Notes: a model not told the origin generated them from the sequence alone. Counted from the stretch's first letter, positions 1-8,203 are shown. The stretch: 14,473 bases of DNA from an uncultured Alphaproteobacteria bacterium (GCA_903922545.1 CAIXUE010000043.1:1-14473), one strand, 5' to 3'. Made by a program: numbers and translations.

Positions 1-273
1 ACAGGGGCTGAGCGCAAGCGGACCATCGGTGACCCGCAGCACATCGGCAAAGCTGATATCCTTGGCCGGCCTGCCCAGCGAATAACCGCCCAGCCGGCCG
101 CGATGGCTGCGCACAATGCCGGGCTTTTTCAGCTCCAGCAGGATTTGCTCCAGGAATTTGCGCGGAAGCTTGGCGCTTTCGGCGATTTCCGAGATTTGCA
201 TGGGCTCGGCGTCGCCCCGGGCGGCCAGAACCAGCAGGGCCCTTAGGGCATAGCGCGATTTTTGCGACAGCAT
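1..273 (-). CDS. Rrf2 family transcriptional regulator (C-terminus cut by window edge)
   Basis: The 91 visible codons start with ATG at 273 and run off the left edge. The N-terminus MLSQKSRYALRALLVLA and the winged helix-turn-helix (about residues 25-68: QISEIAESAKLPRKFLEQIL, then a wing ending in RGRLGGYSL) are textbook Rrf2. The last visible stretch, VTDGPLALSPC, ends in the first of the cysteines that many Rrf2 proteins use to bind an Fe-S cluster. The other cysteines would lie outside the window, so cluster binding is likely but unseen. It lacks the IscR-type sequence expected at this position, so it is not obviously IscR. It is divergent from the RND/adaptor/FKBP operon across 186 bases and, by the usual logic of divergent local regulators, may control that operon and itself. 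The inducing signal (redox, NO or iron status are family options) cannot be read from this fragment. Confidence 0.92.
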   Translation of the reverse strand, partial: MLSQKSRYALRALLVLAARGDAEPMQISEIAESAKLPRKFLEQILLELKKPGIVRSHRGRLGGYSLGRPAKDISFADVLRVTDGPLALSPC

Positions 274-459
274 GGCCTACTAATACACGATTGATTTGCT
301 AGAGTATATAAGATGCCGACGCCGGGTTCTGCCCATAAGTCCTTGTAATATAAGGGGTCTCTGCGACATCTTGCGACTATTCAAGACATGGCGGCAAGGG
401 AGGTTTGCCCTTATAGTCCCGCCGCCAATGCCCCCTCCAAACAGTGAATTTTCGACCCC
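274..459. promoter_or_regulatory. Divergent intergenic region, candidate Rrf2 operator
   Basis: This 186-base gap separates the Rrf2 gene (leftward) from the RND pump gene (rightward) and must hold both promoters. Its left half is clearly more AT-rich than the flanking genes. The heptamer ATATAAG occurs at 306-312 and again at 348-354, a spacing of 42 bases, or about four helical turns. The second copy lies in an imperfect 15-base dyad at 341-355 (CCTTGTAATATAAGG). Rrf2 proteins bind AT-rich dyads as dimers, so these are candidate operators, but no published Rrf2 box was matched. No convincing -35/-10 pair was found on either strand, and no good Shine-Dalgarno precedes the pump start at 460. 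Confidence 0.45.
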
Positions 460-3400
460 ATGACCTCGATTGTCCGCGTCGCGCTGGAGCGGCCTCTCAC
501 CTTCATCGTGCTTGCCCTTCTGATCATGATTCTGGGGCCGATGGCGGCGCTCGACATGCCGGTCGATATTTTCCCCGCCATCAACATTCCGGTGGTCGGC
601 GTGGTGTTCAATTTCGGCGGGCTGCAGGCCTCGGAAATTTCGGGCCGCATCATCACGCCCTTCCAGCGCACCATGAGTACGACGGTCGACAATATCGAAC
701 ATATTGAAAGCCAGTCTTTGGCCGGCGCCGGCGTGGTCAAGATTTTCTTCCAGCCCAATGCCGATATCCGCATGGCGGCGTCGCAGATCGCCGCCGTCGC
801 GCCCGTCACCGTGCGCCAGATGCCGGCCGGCACCCAGCCGCCTTCGATCATCATGTACAGCGCGGCCACGGTGCCGGTGCTGCAGGTCGCCTATTCCAGC
901 AAGGTCCTGTCGGAATCCGAAATCCTGGACCTTGCCCAGAACTTCATCCGCCCGCATTTGATCTCGGTGCGCGGCGCGTCCGTTTCATTGCCCTATGGCG
1001 GCAAGGGACGCGAAATCGCCTTTGACCTGGATTCCCAGGCGATGCAGGCGCATGGCCTTTCGGCCACCGATGTCCAGTCGGCGCTGACCAGCCAGAACCA
1101 GATCGTGCCGGCCGGCTTCGCCAAGATCGGCAGTTACCAGTATGCGGTGAAGCTCAACAACGCGACCGACACCGTCGAACAGATGAATCAGTTGCCGGTC
1201 AAGATCGTCAACGGCGCCACCATCTATATGCGCGATGTCGCCCATGTGCGCGATGGCCCGCCGCCGCAAAGCAATGTCGTGCATGTCGATAACAGCCGCG
1301 CCGTGCTGTCGCCGATCATGAAAAACGGCAGCGCCTCGACCCTGGATGTGGTGCAGGGCGTCAAGGACATGCTGCCCCTGATCAAGAGCCAGCTTCCCGA
1401 TTCCTTCAAGATCGACCTGCTGGTGGATCAGTCGGTGTTCGTGAAGGCGGCAGTGACCGGCGTGGCGCGCGAAGGCGCCATCGCCGCCATGCTGACCAGT
1501 CTGATGATCCTTCTGTTCCTGGGCAGCTGGCGCTCCACCATCATCATCGCCGTCTCAATCCCGCTGGCGGTTCTGTCGGCGCTGGCCGCGTTGTGGGCGA
1601 CGGGCCAGACCCTGAACATCATGACGCTTGGCGGGCTGGCGCTGGCGGTGGGTATTCTGGTGGACGACGCGACCGTCACAATCGAGAACATCAACTGGCA
1701 TCTGGAACACGGCAAGGACGTCACCACCGCTATCATGGACGGCGCCCGCCAGATCGTGCAGCCGGCCTTTGTTTCCCTGCTCTGCATCTGCATCGTCTTT
1801 GTGCCCATGTTCGCGCTGAAAGGCGTGGCCGGCTTTCTGTTCGTGCCCATGGCGATGAGCGTGGTGTTCGCCATGATCGCGTCCTTCATCCTGTCGCGCA
1901 CCCTGGTGCCGACCATGGCGATGTATCTTCTGAAACCCCATGACATGACGGGCGGCCATCAGAGCGAAGGCAGCCACGTCCTGGCCCGGCTGCAGATGAA
2001 ATTCGAGCGCGGCTTCGCGTCGGTGCGCGAGAGCTATCGCAACCTTCTGGCGCTGACCATGACGGCGCGCCAGCCTTTCGTCTTCGGCTTTCTGGGCTTT
2101 GTGCTGGTGTCTTTCCTGCTGGTGCCGTTCCTGGGCTCCAACTTCTTTCCCACCGTGGATACCGGCCAGATGCAGCTGCACGCCCGCCTGCCGGCCGGCA
2201 CCCGCATCGAAGATACGCTGCAGACATTCGGTTTTGTTGAAAGCGATATCCGCAAAGTCATTCCGCCCGCCGACCTGGATACCGTCATCGACAATATCGG
2301 CCTCTCCGGAAGCTACATCAATCTGCTCTATACCAATTCGGGCAGCATCGGTTCTTCGGATGGCGACATCATCATCGCCCTGAAGGAAGGTCATCGCCCC
2401 ACCGCCGCTTACATGCGCCGCCTGCGCGAAGTGCTGCCGCGCGATTTTCCGGACGTGACCTTTTCCTTCCCGCCCGCCGACATCATCAGTCAGATTCTGA
2501 ATTTCGGCACGCCTGCGCCGATCGATGTGCAGGTCACCGGCACCAATCTCAACAAGACCGCCGATTACGGTCAGCAATTGCTGCGTCAGTTGCGGCATGT
2601 TTCGGGCATCGCCGATGCCCGCATGCAGCAGGCCAACACTTCGCCGCAGCTTCTTTTCCAGGCCGACCGTTCGCGCATCGCCCAATACGGCCTGACCGAA
2701 CAGAGCGTCACCAGCGCGCTGGCAACCTCGCTGGCCGGCACCGGCACCACCGCGCCGAATTTCTGGCTGAACCCGCAGAACAACGTGTCTTACGGCATGG
2801 TCACCCAGATGCCGGAATACGACACCGATTCTCTCAAGAAGCTGGAAAATCTGCCGGTCACCGGCGGCAGTGGCGGCTTGCAGGTGCTGGGCGCGCTGGG
2901 AAAATTCGTCCGCACCCAAACGCCCGCCGTGGTGTCGCAATATAACATCCTGCCCACCATCGACCTGTTCGCCACCACCCAGGACCGCGATCTGGGCGCG
3001 GTTTCTGCCGATGTGCAGAAGGTGATCGACCAGAATAAGAAATACCTGCCCAAGGGCGCGGTGGTCACGCTGCGCGGCCAGACCATCACCATGAACTCGG
3101 CATTTTCCGGCCTGTTGTTCGGCCTGATGGGCGCGATCGTGCTGATCTATCTTCTGATCGTGGTGAACTTCCAGTCCTGGCTTGATCCGTTCGTGATCAT
3201 CACCGCCCTGCCCGCCGCGCTGGCCGGCATTGTGTGGACACTGTTCGCAACCGGCACCACGCTTTCGGTTCCGGCCCTGACCGGCGCCATCATGTGCATG
3301 GGTGTGGCCACCGCCAACTCGATCCTGGTGGTCAGCTTCGCGCGCGAACGGTTGGCCATTACCGGCGATCCGGTGCGCGCGGCGGTCGAAGCGGGCTTCA

Positions 3401-3645
3401 CGCGTTTTCGCCCGGTTCTGATGACGGCGCTGGCCATGATGATCGGCATGGCGCCCATGGCGCTGGGCATGGGTGAAGGCGGCGAACAAAATGCGCCGCT
3501 GGGCCGGGCCGTGATCGGGGGGCTGATCTTCGCAACTTGCGCTACGCTCTTTTTCGTCCCGGTGGTATTCAGCATTCTGCATGGCCGCAGCGCGGCGCGG
3601 TCCGCATCCCGTCCGGGTGCAAAGCCTGAGGAAGTCTATGCCTGA
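460..3645 (+). CDS. RND superfamily efflux pump, inner-membrane permease
   Basis: This 1061-residue protein has the length and layout of an RND permease that exports compounds using proton influx. TM1 is at about 12-30. A first periplasmic porter/docking region (about 35-335) follows, then the TM2-TM6 cluster (about 338-490). TM7 (about 540-557), a second periplasmic region (about 560-880) and TM8-TM12 (about 885-1040) complete it. The TM4 proton-relay pair is intact (GILVDDATVTIEN, D402-D403) and the conserved FRPVLMTA motif follows TM10. The TM10 lysine (K940 in AcrB) is replaced: the aligned motif reads GVATANSILVV, with A952 at that place. It heads an operon with its adaptor and an FKBP lipoprotein, so the gene order is pump before adaptor, the reverse of acrAB. 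The ATG at 460 is chosen because it gives the usual RND N-terminus (MTSIVRVALERPLTF). The protein resembles neither the MdtBC pair downstream nor classical AcrB closely. Substrate unknown. Confidence 0.95.
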   Translation: MTSIVRVALERPLTFIVLALLIMILGPMAALDMPVDIFPAINIPVVGVVFNFGGLQASEISGRIITPFQRTMSTTVDNIEHIESQSLAGAGVVKIFFQPNADIRMAASQIAAVAPVTVRQMPAGTQPPSIIMYSAATVPVLQVAYSSKVLSESEILDLAQNFIRPHLISVRGASVSLPYGGKGREIAFDLDSQAMQAHGLSATDVQSALTSQNQIVPAGFAKIGSYQYAVKLNNATDTVEQMNQLPVKIVNGATIYMRDVAHVRDGPPPQSNVVHVDNSRAVLSPIMKNGSASTLDVVQGVKDMLPLIKSQLPDSFKIDLLVDQSVFVKAAVTGVAREGAIAAMLTSLMILLFLGSWRSTIIIAVSIPLAVLSALAALWATGQTLNIMTLGGLALAVGILVDDATVTIENINWHLEHGKDVTTAIMDGARQIVQPAFVSLLCICIVFVPMFALKGVAGFLFVPMAMSVVFAMIASFILSRTLVPTMAMYLLKPHDMTGGHQSEGSHVLARLQMKFERGFASVRESYRNLLALTMTARQPFVFGFLGFVLVSFLLVPFLGSNFFPTVDTGQMQLHARLPAGTRIEDTLQTFGFVESDIRKVIPPADLDTVIDNIGLSGSYINLLYTNSGSIGSSDGDIIIALKEGHRPTAAYMRRLREVLPRDFPDVTFSFPPADIISQILNFGTPAPIDVQVTGTNLNKTADYGQQLLRQLRHVSGIADARMQQANTSPQLLFQADRSRIAQYGLTEQSVTSALATSLAGTGTTAPNFWLNPQNNVSYGMVTQMPEYDTDSLKKLENLPVTGGSGGLQVLGALGKFVRTQTPAVVSQYNILPTIDLFATTQDRDLGAVSADVQKVIDQNKKYLPKGAVVTLRGQTITMNSAFSGLLFGLMGAIVLIYLLIVVNFQSWLDPFVIITALPAALAGIVWTLFATGTTLSVPALTGAIMCMGVATANSILVVSFARERLAITGDPVRAAVEAGFTRFRPVLMTALAMMIGMAPMALGMGEGGEQNAPLGRAVIGGLIFATCATLFFVPVVFSILHGRSAARSASRPGAKPEEVYA

Positions 3646-4834
3646 CAAGTCTGATCATTCGGCGCCGGAACCCGATATCCTGCGCCACTCCACGCCGCCG
3701 CGGCTGAAATTCTACGGCATCGTCGCGCTGTGCGTCGCCGGCGTAATCGTGGTGGCGGGGCTGGGCCTGCGCTTTTATTCCAGCCGCAGCACGGCGCAAT
3801 GGACCGAGGATCAGGCCATTCCCAGCGTCAAGACGCTCAAACTTCTGGGCACTAAGGCGGGCGGTCAGCTCGACCTGCCCGGCGATGTCGAGCCCCTGAT
3901 CAATGCGCCGATCTATGCCCAGATCTCGGGCACGGTGCAGAAATGGTATGTGGACATTGGCGCCAAGGTGAAGACGGGCGATCTTCTCGCCCAGATCGAT
4001 CCGCGCACTTATCAGGCCGCACTGGCGCAGGCGCAAGGCCAGCTGGCGCGTGACAATGCAACCCTCGCCAACGCGAAAGTGGATCTGACGCGCTATCAGG
4101 CACTGTCGGCGCAGAACGCGATTTCCGGCCAGGTGCTGGCCACCCAGCAGGCCAACGTCAATGCCGATAGCGGCCTGGTCGAGGCCGACAAGGCGGCGGT
4201 GCAAACCGCCTCCATCAATGTGGGCTATACCCGCATCACCGCGCCCTTTGGCGGCGTCGTCACCTCCCGCTCGATTGACGTGGGCAATCTGGTGACTGTG
4301 GGCACCGCTTCGGCGACACCGCTTTTCACCGTGACCGACCAGACCAAGCTGCGCATTTATGTGCGCATGCCGCAGGTTTATCTGAACGGCATCACTTCTG
4401 ACATGAGCGTGAAATTCTCCGTGCCCGAATATCCCGGCCGCGTCTTCACCGCCCAGCTCGCGGCGTCCGCAGGCGCGGTGGCTGCTGCCTCCGGCACCCA
4501 GTTGCTGCAGTTCCAGACCGACAATGCAGACGGCGCCCTAAAGCCAGGCGACTATGCCGAAATGCATTTTGAATTTCCCGCCAGCAAGGGCGTGATCCGC
4601 ATTCCGGCCACCGCGCTTCTGTTCCGCGACGAAGGCATGATGGTGGCCGTGGTGGACAGCAGCAATCATGCCCAGATCAAGCCGGTCGAAATCCGCACCG
4701 ATCTGGGCGACTATGTCGAAGCCACCGGCATTGGCCCCGATGACCTGGTGATCGACAATCCGCCGGATTCGCTGCGCGCCGGCGACGCGGTCAAGCCCAC
4801 CCAGGCGGCCGAACCTAAAAAGGCAAAAGACTGA
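3638..4834 (+). CDS. Periplasmic adaptor (membrane fusion protein, HlyD/AcrA family) of the RND pump
   Basis: A 398-residue adaptor that would link the RND pump to an outer-membrane channel. A short cytoplasmic tail is followed by one TM anchor at about 26-46, so it is not a lipoprotein. Next come the first lipoyl half-motif (about 88-120, QISGTVQKWYVDIGAKVKTG), an alpha-hairpin with coiled-coil character (about 122-195) and the second lipoyl half (about 197-230, YTRITAPFGGVVTSR). A beta-barrel (about 235-318) and a membrane-proximal domain (about 320-385) complete it, ending in a Lys-rich tail. An upstream in-frame ATG at 3581 would add 19 residues. I prefer ATG 3638 because AGGA at 3629-3632 sits at good spacing and the gene then overlaps the pump stop by 8 bases, implying translational coupling. 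The beta-barrel is slightly unusual: the usual Arg-rich strand is replaced by ASGTQLLQFQTD. No TolC-like gene is in the window, so the partner channel must be encoded elsewhere. Confidence 0.93.
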   Translation: MPDKSDHSAPEPDILRHSTPPRLKFYGIVALCVAGVIVVAGLGLRFYSSRSTAQWTEDQAIPSVKTLKLLGTKAGGQLDLPGDVEPLINAPIYAQISGTVQKWYVDIGAKVKTGDLLAQIDPRTYQAALAQAQGQLARDNATLANAKVDLTRYQALSAQNAISGQVLATQQANVNADSGLVEADKAAVQTASINVGYTRITAPFGGVVTSRSIDVGNLVTVGTASATPLFTVTDQTKLRIYVRMPQVYLNGITSDMSVKFSVPEYPGRVFTAQLAASAGAVAAASGTQLLQFQTDNADGALKPGDYAEMHFEFPASKGVIRIPATALLFRDEGMMVAVVDSSNHAQIKPVEIRTDLGDYVEATGIGPDDLVIDNPPDSLRAGDAVKPTQAAEPKKAKD

Positions 4835-5346
4835 TGCCGATGTCCCGCAAAATTCTGTTGCGCCGTTTTACGCCTTTCCTGGCGCTGACGCTTCTGGCCG
4901 CCTGCAACAAGGCGCCGCAAACCGAAGCCGCCAAGCCCGCGCAATATGACCTCACCGCGGCGTCCAACGCCCGCTTCCTGGCGGACTACGCCGCCAAGCC
5001 CGGCGTGTTCAAAACCGAAGACGGTCTGGAATATCGCATCATCAAATCGGGCACCGGCAAGGCGCCGCAATCGGGCGCCGACATGGTCACGGTCCAGTAC
5101 AAGGGCGCGCTGATCAACGGCAAAGTGTTCGACCAGACCGCAGCCGGCAAAACCGCCACCTTCCCGGCCGGCGCGCTGATCCCAGGCTGGGTTGAAGCGC
5201 TGTCGCTGATGAAAGAAGGCGATCAGTGGGAATTGGTGATCCCGTCAGATTTGGGCTATGGCCCCGAAGGCGCCGGCAAGAACATTCCCGGCAATCAGGA
5301 TCTGGTCTTCCAGATGACCCTGATGAAGGTTGATCCGGCCCAATAA
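4834..5346 (+). CDS. FKBP-type peptidyl-prolyl cis-trans isomerase, lipoprotein
   Basis: A 170-residue lipoprotein with one FKBP domain. Residues 1-24 are a lipoprotein signal peptide (basic RKILLRR, hydrophobic core, lipobox L21-A22-A23-C24). A short linker leads to the FKBP fold at about 66-167. The proline-binding pocket is intact by alignment to FKBP12: Y89 (VQYKG), F99-D100 (KVFDQT), F110, I116 and W119 (LIPGWVEAL), Y142 (LGYGP) and F159. It should therefore be an active prolyl isomerase, anchored to a periplasm-facing membrane. N25 after the cysteine gives no clear inner-membrane retention signal, so outer-membrane sorting is possible. It lacks the long N-terminal dimerisation domain of FkpA/Mip. 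Its ATG overlaps the adaptor stop (ATGA), so it is the third gene of the pump operon. A role in folding the adaptor, the pump loops or the partner channel is inference from that coupling. A second in-frame ATG at 4840 is possible and would not change the signal peptide. Confidence 0.95.
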   Translation: MPMSRKILLRRFTPFLALTLLAACNKAPQTEAAKPAQYDLTAASNARFLADYAAKPGVFKTEDGLEYRIIKSGTGKAPQSGADMVTVQYKGALINGKVFDQTAAGKTATFPAGALIPGWVEALSLMKEGDQWELVIPSDLGYGPEGAGKNIPGNQDLVFQMTLMKVDPAQ

Positions 5347-5377
5347 GGCACGGCCGGCTTGAAGCCGGCCGTGCCTT
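5345..5377. terminator. Perfect inverted repeat between convergent genes, likely bidirectional terminator
   Basis: Sixteen-base arms (5345-5360 and 5362-5377) are perfectly complementary around a single central G; in RNA the realistic form is a GC-rich stem of about 14 pairs with a small loop. The left arm starts inside the TAA of the FKBP gene, and the TonB-receptor stop lies 11 bases beyond the right arm on the opposite strand. This is the expected place for a shared terminator. Neither side has a proper U-tract (CTTCTCAG on plus, CTTATTGG on minus), so termination may be weak, or the hairpin may mainly protect 3' ends. Confidence 0.7.
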
Positions 5378-5387
5378 CTCAGTCCCT

Positions 5388-8090
5388 TTAAAAATTATAC
5401 TGCAGCGAGAGTCCGGTTTCGCGCGGCGGCAGCGGTATGCACTGCACCACGCCCGAAGTGCCCGGGGTGGTGAAGCTGCCATTGGGCACCGAATTCAGCA
5501 CTCCGGTGAATTCCGGCGTACAGGCCTTCTGGTCCAGCGCATTGTTCATGAACAAGGTCAGGTCCAGGCCCTGGCGCGAGAAGTCGGCGGCCTGCAGTTG
5601 CAGATTGAGCATGCCATAAGGTGACGTGCGCTGGGCCGCGCCATTGGCATACAGCGCCAGATCCGTCAGGTAACGGCTCTGCCAGTAATAATGCGCCGTC
5701 AGGCGGACATCGCCGATGGAAGCATCGCTGACATTCACACCGCCGAAAGAATAAGAGGCGGTGTAATTGGTCTGCCATTGCGGCGCAGGGATCGGCGTGC
5801 CCGACAGGCTGCCCGAATTGCCGGCGGGAAGCAGGTAACCGGGCGGCGCCGCAAAAGTGAAATTGGTGTAGCGCGCATCCAGATAGCTGCCCGATACGTT
5901 CAGCGAAAGCTGGGGCAAGGGCAGCACGGTGACATCCCACTCCAGGCCGTAGACCCGGGCCGCGGCGGCATTGAAGGTCACATTGTTCAGGGCATTGGTG
6001 GGCGTGGTGCACTGGTTGGCGTTGAACAGCGCCTGGGTGCAGGTGCCCGGAACGCCGCTGGGGCCGACCGCCAGCGTGGTGTTGGGCAGGTTCTGTTGCG
6101 ACTGAAGATTGTGATAGGCGGTCTGATAGCCGTCGATATTGGTGCGGACCGGCATATCGAACACCGACCAGTCGGATTTCACGCCGGTTTCATAATCCAG
6201 CACTTCTTCGGGCTGCGCCACGGTGGCGATGGGATTGAAGGTGCCCGAATTGATCGCACCGGAACGATAGCCCGAGCGCATGGTGAAATAGACCATGGTC
6301 TTGTCGAACAGGTCGTGATCGACCGCCAGCGTCCAGGTCGGCTTGTGGAAGGTCTTGTTGATGGTGTTGGGACAGCTGCCCAGCGGCAGGGATGTACCGC
6401 CCGCATTGGTCAGCGAACAGACCGTGGTGTAACCCGTATAGCCGATGCCATCCACGGTATAAGTGCCGGGATTATAAACCCCGTTCACCGTGGCGGCTGA
6501 AAGCGTGGCCGTGGTGGGGAAAATGATCTTCTGGGTGTCCAGATAGGCACTGCGCTGGTCCATCGTATAGCGGGCGCCGGCCGTGACGCGTGTGCCGGGC
6601 AGGATGGTGTAAGTCGCCTGGGCATAGGCGGCATAGCTGATATTCAGCTCGCCATTGTTCTGCTGGTTGGTGACCGAGGCCTGCTTGCCGGTAAGAGCGC
6701 TGGGCGCTGAACCAGCGCTGGGCAGGAACAGATCCTGATAGCCGCCATCCTGGGGATCGGATTCCTCAAAGAAAAAGAGCCCGCCGGTCCATTTCAGCTT
6801 GCTGTCCAGGGCGGTGCCGGTAACGGTCAATTCCGACTGCCAAGATTGGTAACGCGGAACGCTATAGACATACACGCTGGCGACATAAGGCTGGCCGCGG
6901 CTGACGGCGGTACCATTGCTGTCGAACCAGTGATAGGCACCCAGCCACTTCACATCGATATCATTGTCGAACTTCTTGTCCGCAACAGCCGAGATGGTCT
7001 GATAATGGCCGGTATCCAGATTGCTCTGCGCCTGTTCGGTGCTCCAGAAACCATCGGCCTGTTCGCGCGCCACCGAATTGAGCAGCGAATTGTAAGCGGC
7101 GGGCGCGGTATTCACGCCCGTGGCCGAGGTCAGGCTTGAAGTGGTGAAATAATTGGCGACCGGATGACCGAGGAAATCGGTGAAAGTGGAACAGGCCGCC
7201 GGAATGTTGCAGATCGAAGTCTTCTGGTTCGGCGCGGTGCCCGATGGCAGCGTGCCAGTGAAGAATCCCAGATCGTGATAACTGGTGCCGGTGTCATGTT
7301 CTTCGGAAAGATCGGCGCGAACCAGCAGGCTGAAACTGTCGTCCGGCTGCCACTTGGCCGAGAAACGGCCGGCCAGCTTCTGGGTGCCCATCGCCGCCTG
7401 GTGATTGGAAAAGCCGGAAACCGGATCGGTGAAATAATTGGTCAGGTAACCCTTCTGCCCCACCGCCGAAATCGCGGCGCGCACCGCCAGATCATCCGTG
7501 ATGGGAATATTGAGCGCGCCCTGCAGGCCATATTGGGCGTAATCGCCGCCGGTGGCTTTCACCCAGCCGCCAAAATCCTGGGTCGGTTCGCGCGAGGTCA
7601 GAAGAATGGCACCGCCGGTGGAATTGCGGCCCACCAGGGTGCCTTGCGGACCCTTGAGGATATCGACGCTGTCCAGATCGAACATCTGACCGGTCAGCCC
7701 GATGGTGCGAGCGAAATAAACACCGTCCTGATAGACCGCCACCGAAGGATCGAAATCCAGCGCGGTGTTGCCGCCGCCGGTGGGGCTGTCAAAATTGTGC
7801 TGGCCGCGAATGGTGATATCCAGCGTATCCTGACGGAAGGTCGAAGGCTGAATGGTGACCGACGGCGTCACCGATTGAAGATCGGCCGCTGTGTTGACGT
7901 TAAGTTTGGAAAGATCGGCCGCGCTGAGCGCGGTCATGGAAATGGGAACAGTCTGCGCATCTTCCGCAACCTTGCGTGCCGTGACGATCACGGTTTCAAG
8001 GCCGCTATTGTCGGAATCGCTTTGCGCCAGTGCCGGCGCGATGCTCGCGGAAGCCAAAATGGTGCTGAGAAGAAGTATTGTTTTGCGCAT
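5388..8090 (-). CDS. TonB-dependent outer-membrane receptor
   Basis: A 900-residue receptor for energised uptake of a large substrate across the outer membrane. The signal peptide MRKTILLLSTILASASIAPA is followed by likely cleavage after ALA (A22/Q23). The TonB box is at 32-38 (ETVIVTA). The plug domain (about 42-168) carries the family motif VDILKGPQGTLVGRNSTGG. The rest is a 22-strand-type beta-barrel ending in LQYNF, with the terminal Phe needed for BAM recognition. All eight cysteines come as four close pairs (C294/C300, C558/C573, C684/C694, C857/C884), which suggests disulfide-locked extracellular loops. No adjacent FecIR-type regulator, siderophore gene or glycoside hydrolase is present, so the substrate cannot be named. 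Its style matches the receptor-rich Caulobacterales, Sphingomonadales and Rhizomicrobium. The start at 8090 fits the signal peptide; AGGA lies unusually close to the ATG (one base between), so ribosome recognition may be atypical. Confidence 0.96.
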   Translation of the reverse strand: MRKTILLLSTILASASIAPALAQSDSDNSGLETVIVTARKVAEDAQTVPISMTALSAADLSKLNVNTAADLQSVTPSVTIQPSTFRQDTLDITIRGQHNFDSPTGGGNTALDFDPSVAVYQDGVYFARTIGLTGQMFDLDSVDILKGPQGTLVGRNSTGGAILLTSREPTQDFGGWVKATGGDYAQYGLQGALNIPITDDLAVRAAISAVGQKGYLTNYFTDPVSGFSNHQAAMGTQKLAGRFSAKWQPDDSFSLLVRADLSEEHDTGTSYHDLGFFTGTLPSGTAPNQKTSICNIPAACSTFTDFLGHPVANYFTTSSLTSATGVNTAPAAYNSLLNSVAREQADGFWSTEQAQSNLDTGHYQTISAVADKKFDNDIDVKWLGAYHWFDSNGTAVSRGQPYVASVYVYSVPRYQSWQSELTVTGTALDSKLKWTGGLFFFEESDPQDGGYQDLFLPSAGSAPSALTGKQASVTNQQNNGELNISYAAYAQATYTILPGTRVTAGARYTMDQRSAYLDTQKIIFPTTATLSAATVNGVYNPGTYTVDGIGYTGYTTVCSLTNAGGTSLPLGSCPNTINKTFHKPTWTLAVDHDLFDKTMVYFTMRSGYRSGAINSGTFNPIATVAQPEEVLDYETGVKSDWSVFDMPVRTNIDGYQTAYHNLQSQQNLPNTTLAVGPSGVPGTCTQALFNANQCTTPTNALNNVTFNAAAARVYGLEWDVTVLPLPQLSLNVSGSYLDARYTNFTFAAPPGYLLPAGNSGSLSGTPIPAPQWQTNYTASYSFGGVNVSDASIGDVRLTAHYYWQSRYLTDLALYANGAAQRTSPYGMLNLQLQAADFSRQGLDLTLFMNNALDQKACTPEFTGVLNSVPNGSFTTPGTSGVVQCIPLPPRETGLSLQYNF

Positions 8091-8165
8091 GTCCTGCCCC
8101 GAACTATTATTATTGAGGGCAAAGGTTTAGGCGAGATGGCGTCAAAAATGAAGTGCGGCAGGACA
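8090..8165. repeat. Nine-base inverted repeat in the divergent leader, overlapping the TonB-receptor start
   Basis: TGTCCTGCC at 8090-8098 is exactly complementary to GGCAGGACA at 8157-8165. On the minus strand the downstream arm contains the AGGA just before the TonB-receptor ATG plus the A of that ATG. A transcript starting upstream of 8165 could therefore fold to hide the ribosome binding site. It may equally be a protein-binding site or a coincidence. The rest of the divergent gap shows no convincing promoter; AT-rich ATTATTATTG lies at 8105-8114. Confidence 0.35.
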
Positions 8166-8203
8166 GCAACAGATTGGCATGGGATTTTTTCCCGATTTTT
8201 GCC

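Noticed and set aside
1555..3648. Very long open frame (697 codons) on the minus strand opposite the first RND gene
   Set aside because: The product is rich in His, Arg, Gly and Gln with no domain. It mirrors the third-position G/C bias of the real RND gene on the plus strand, which has full family conservation.
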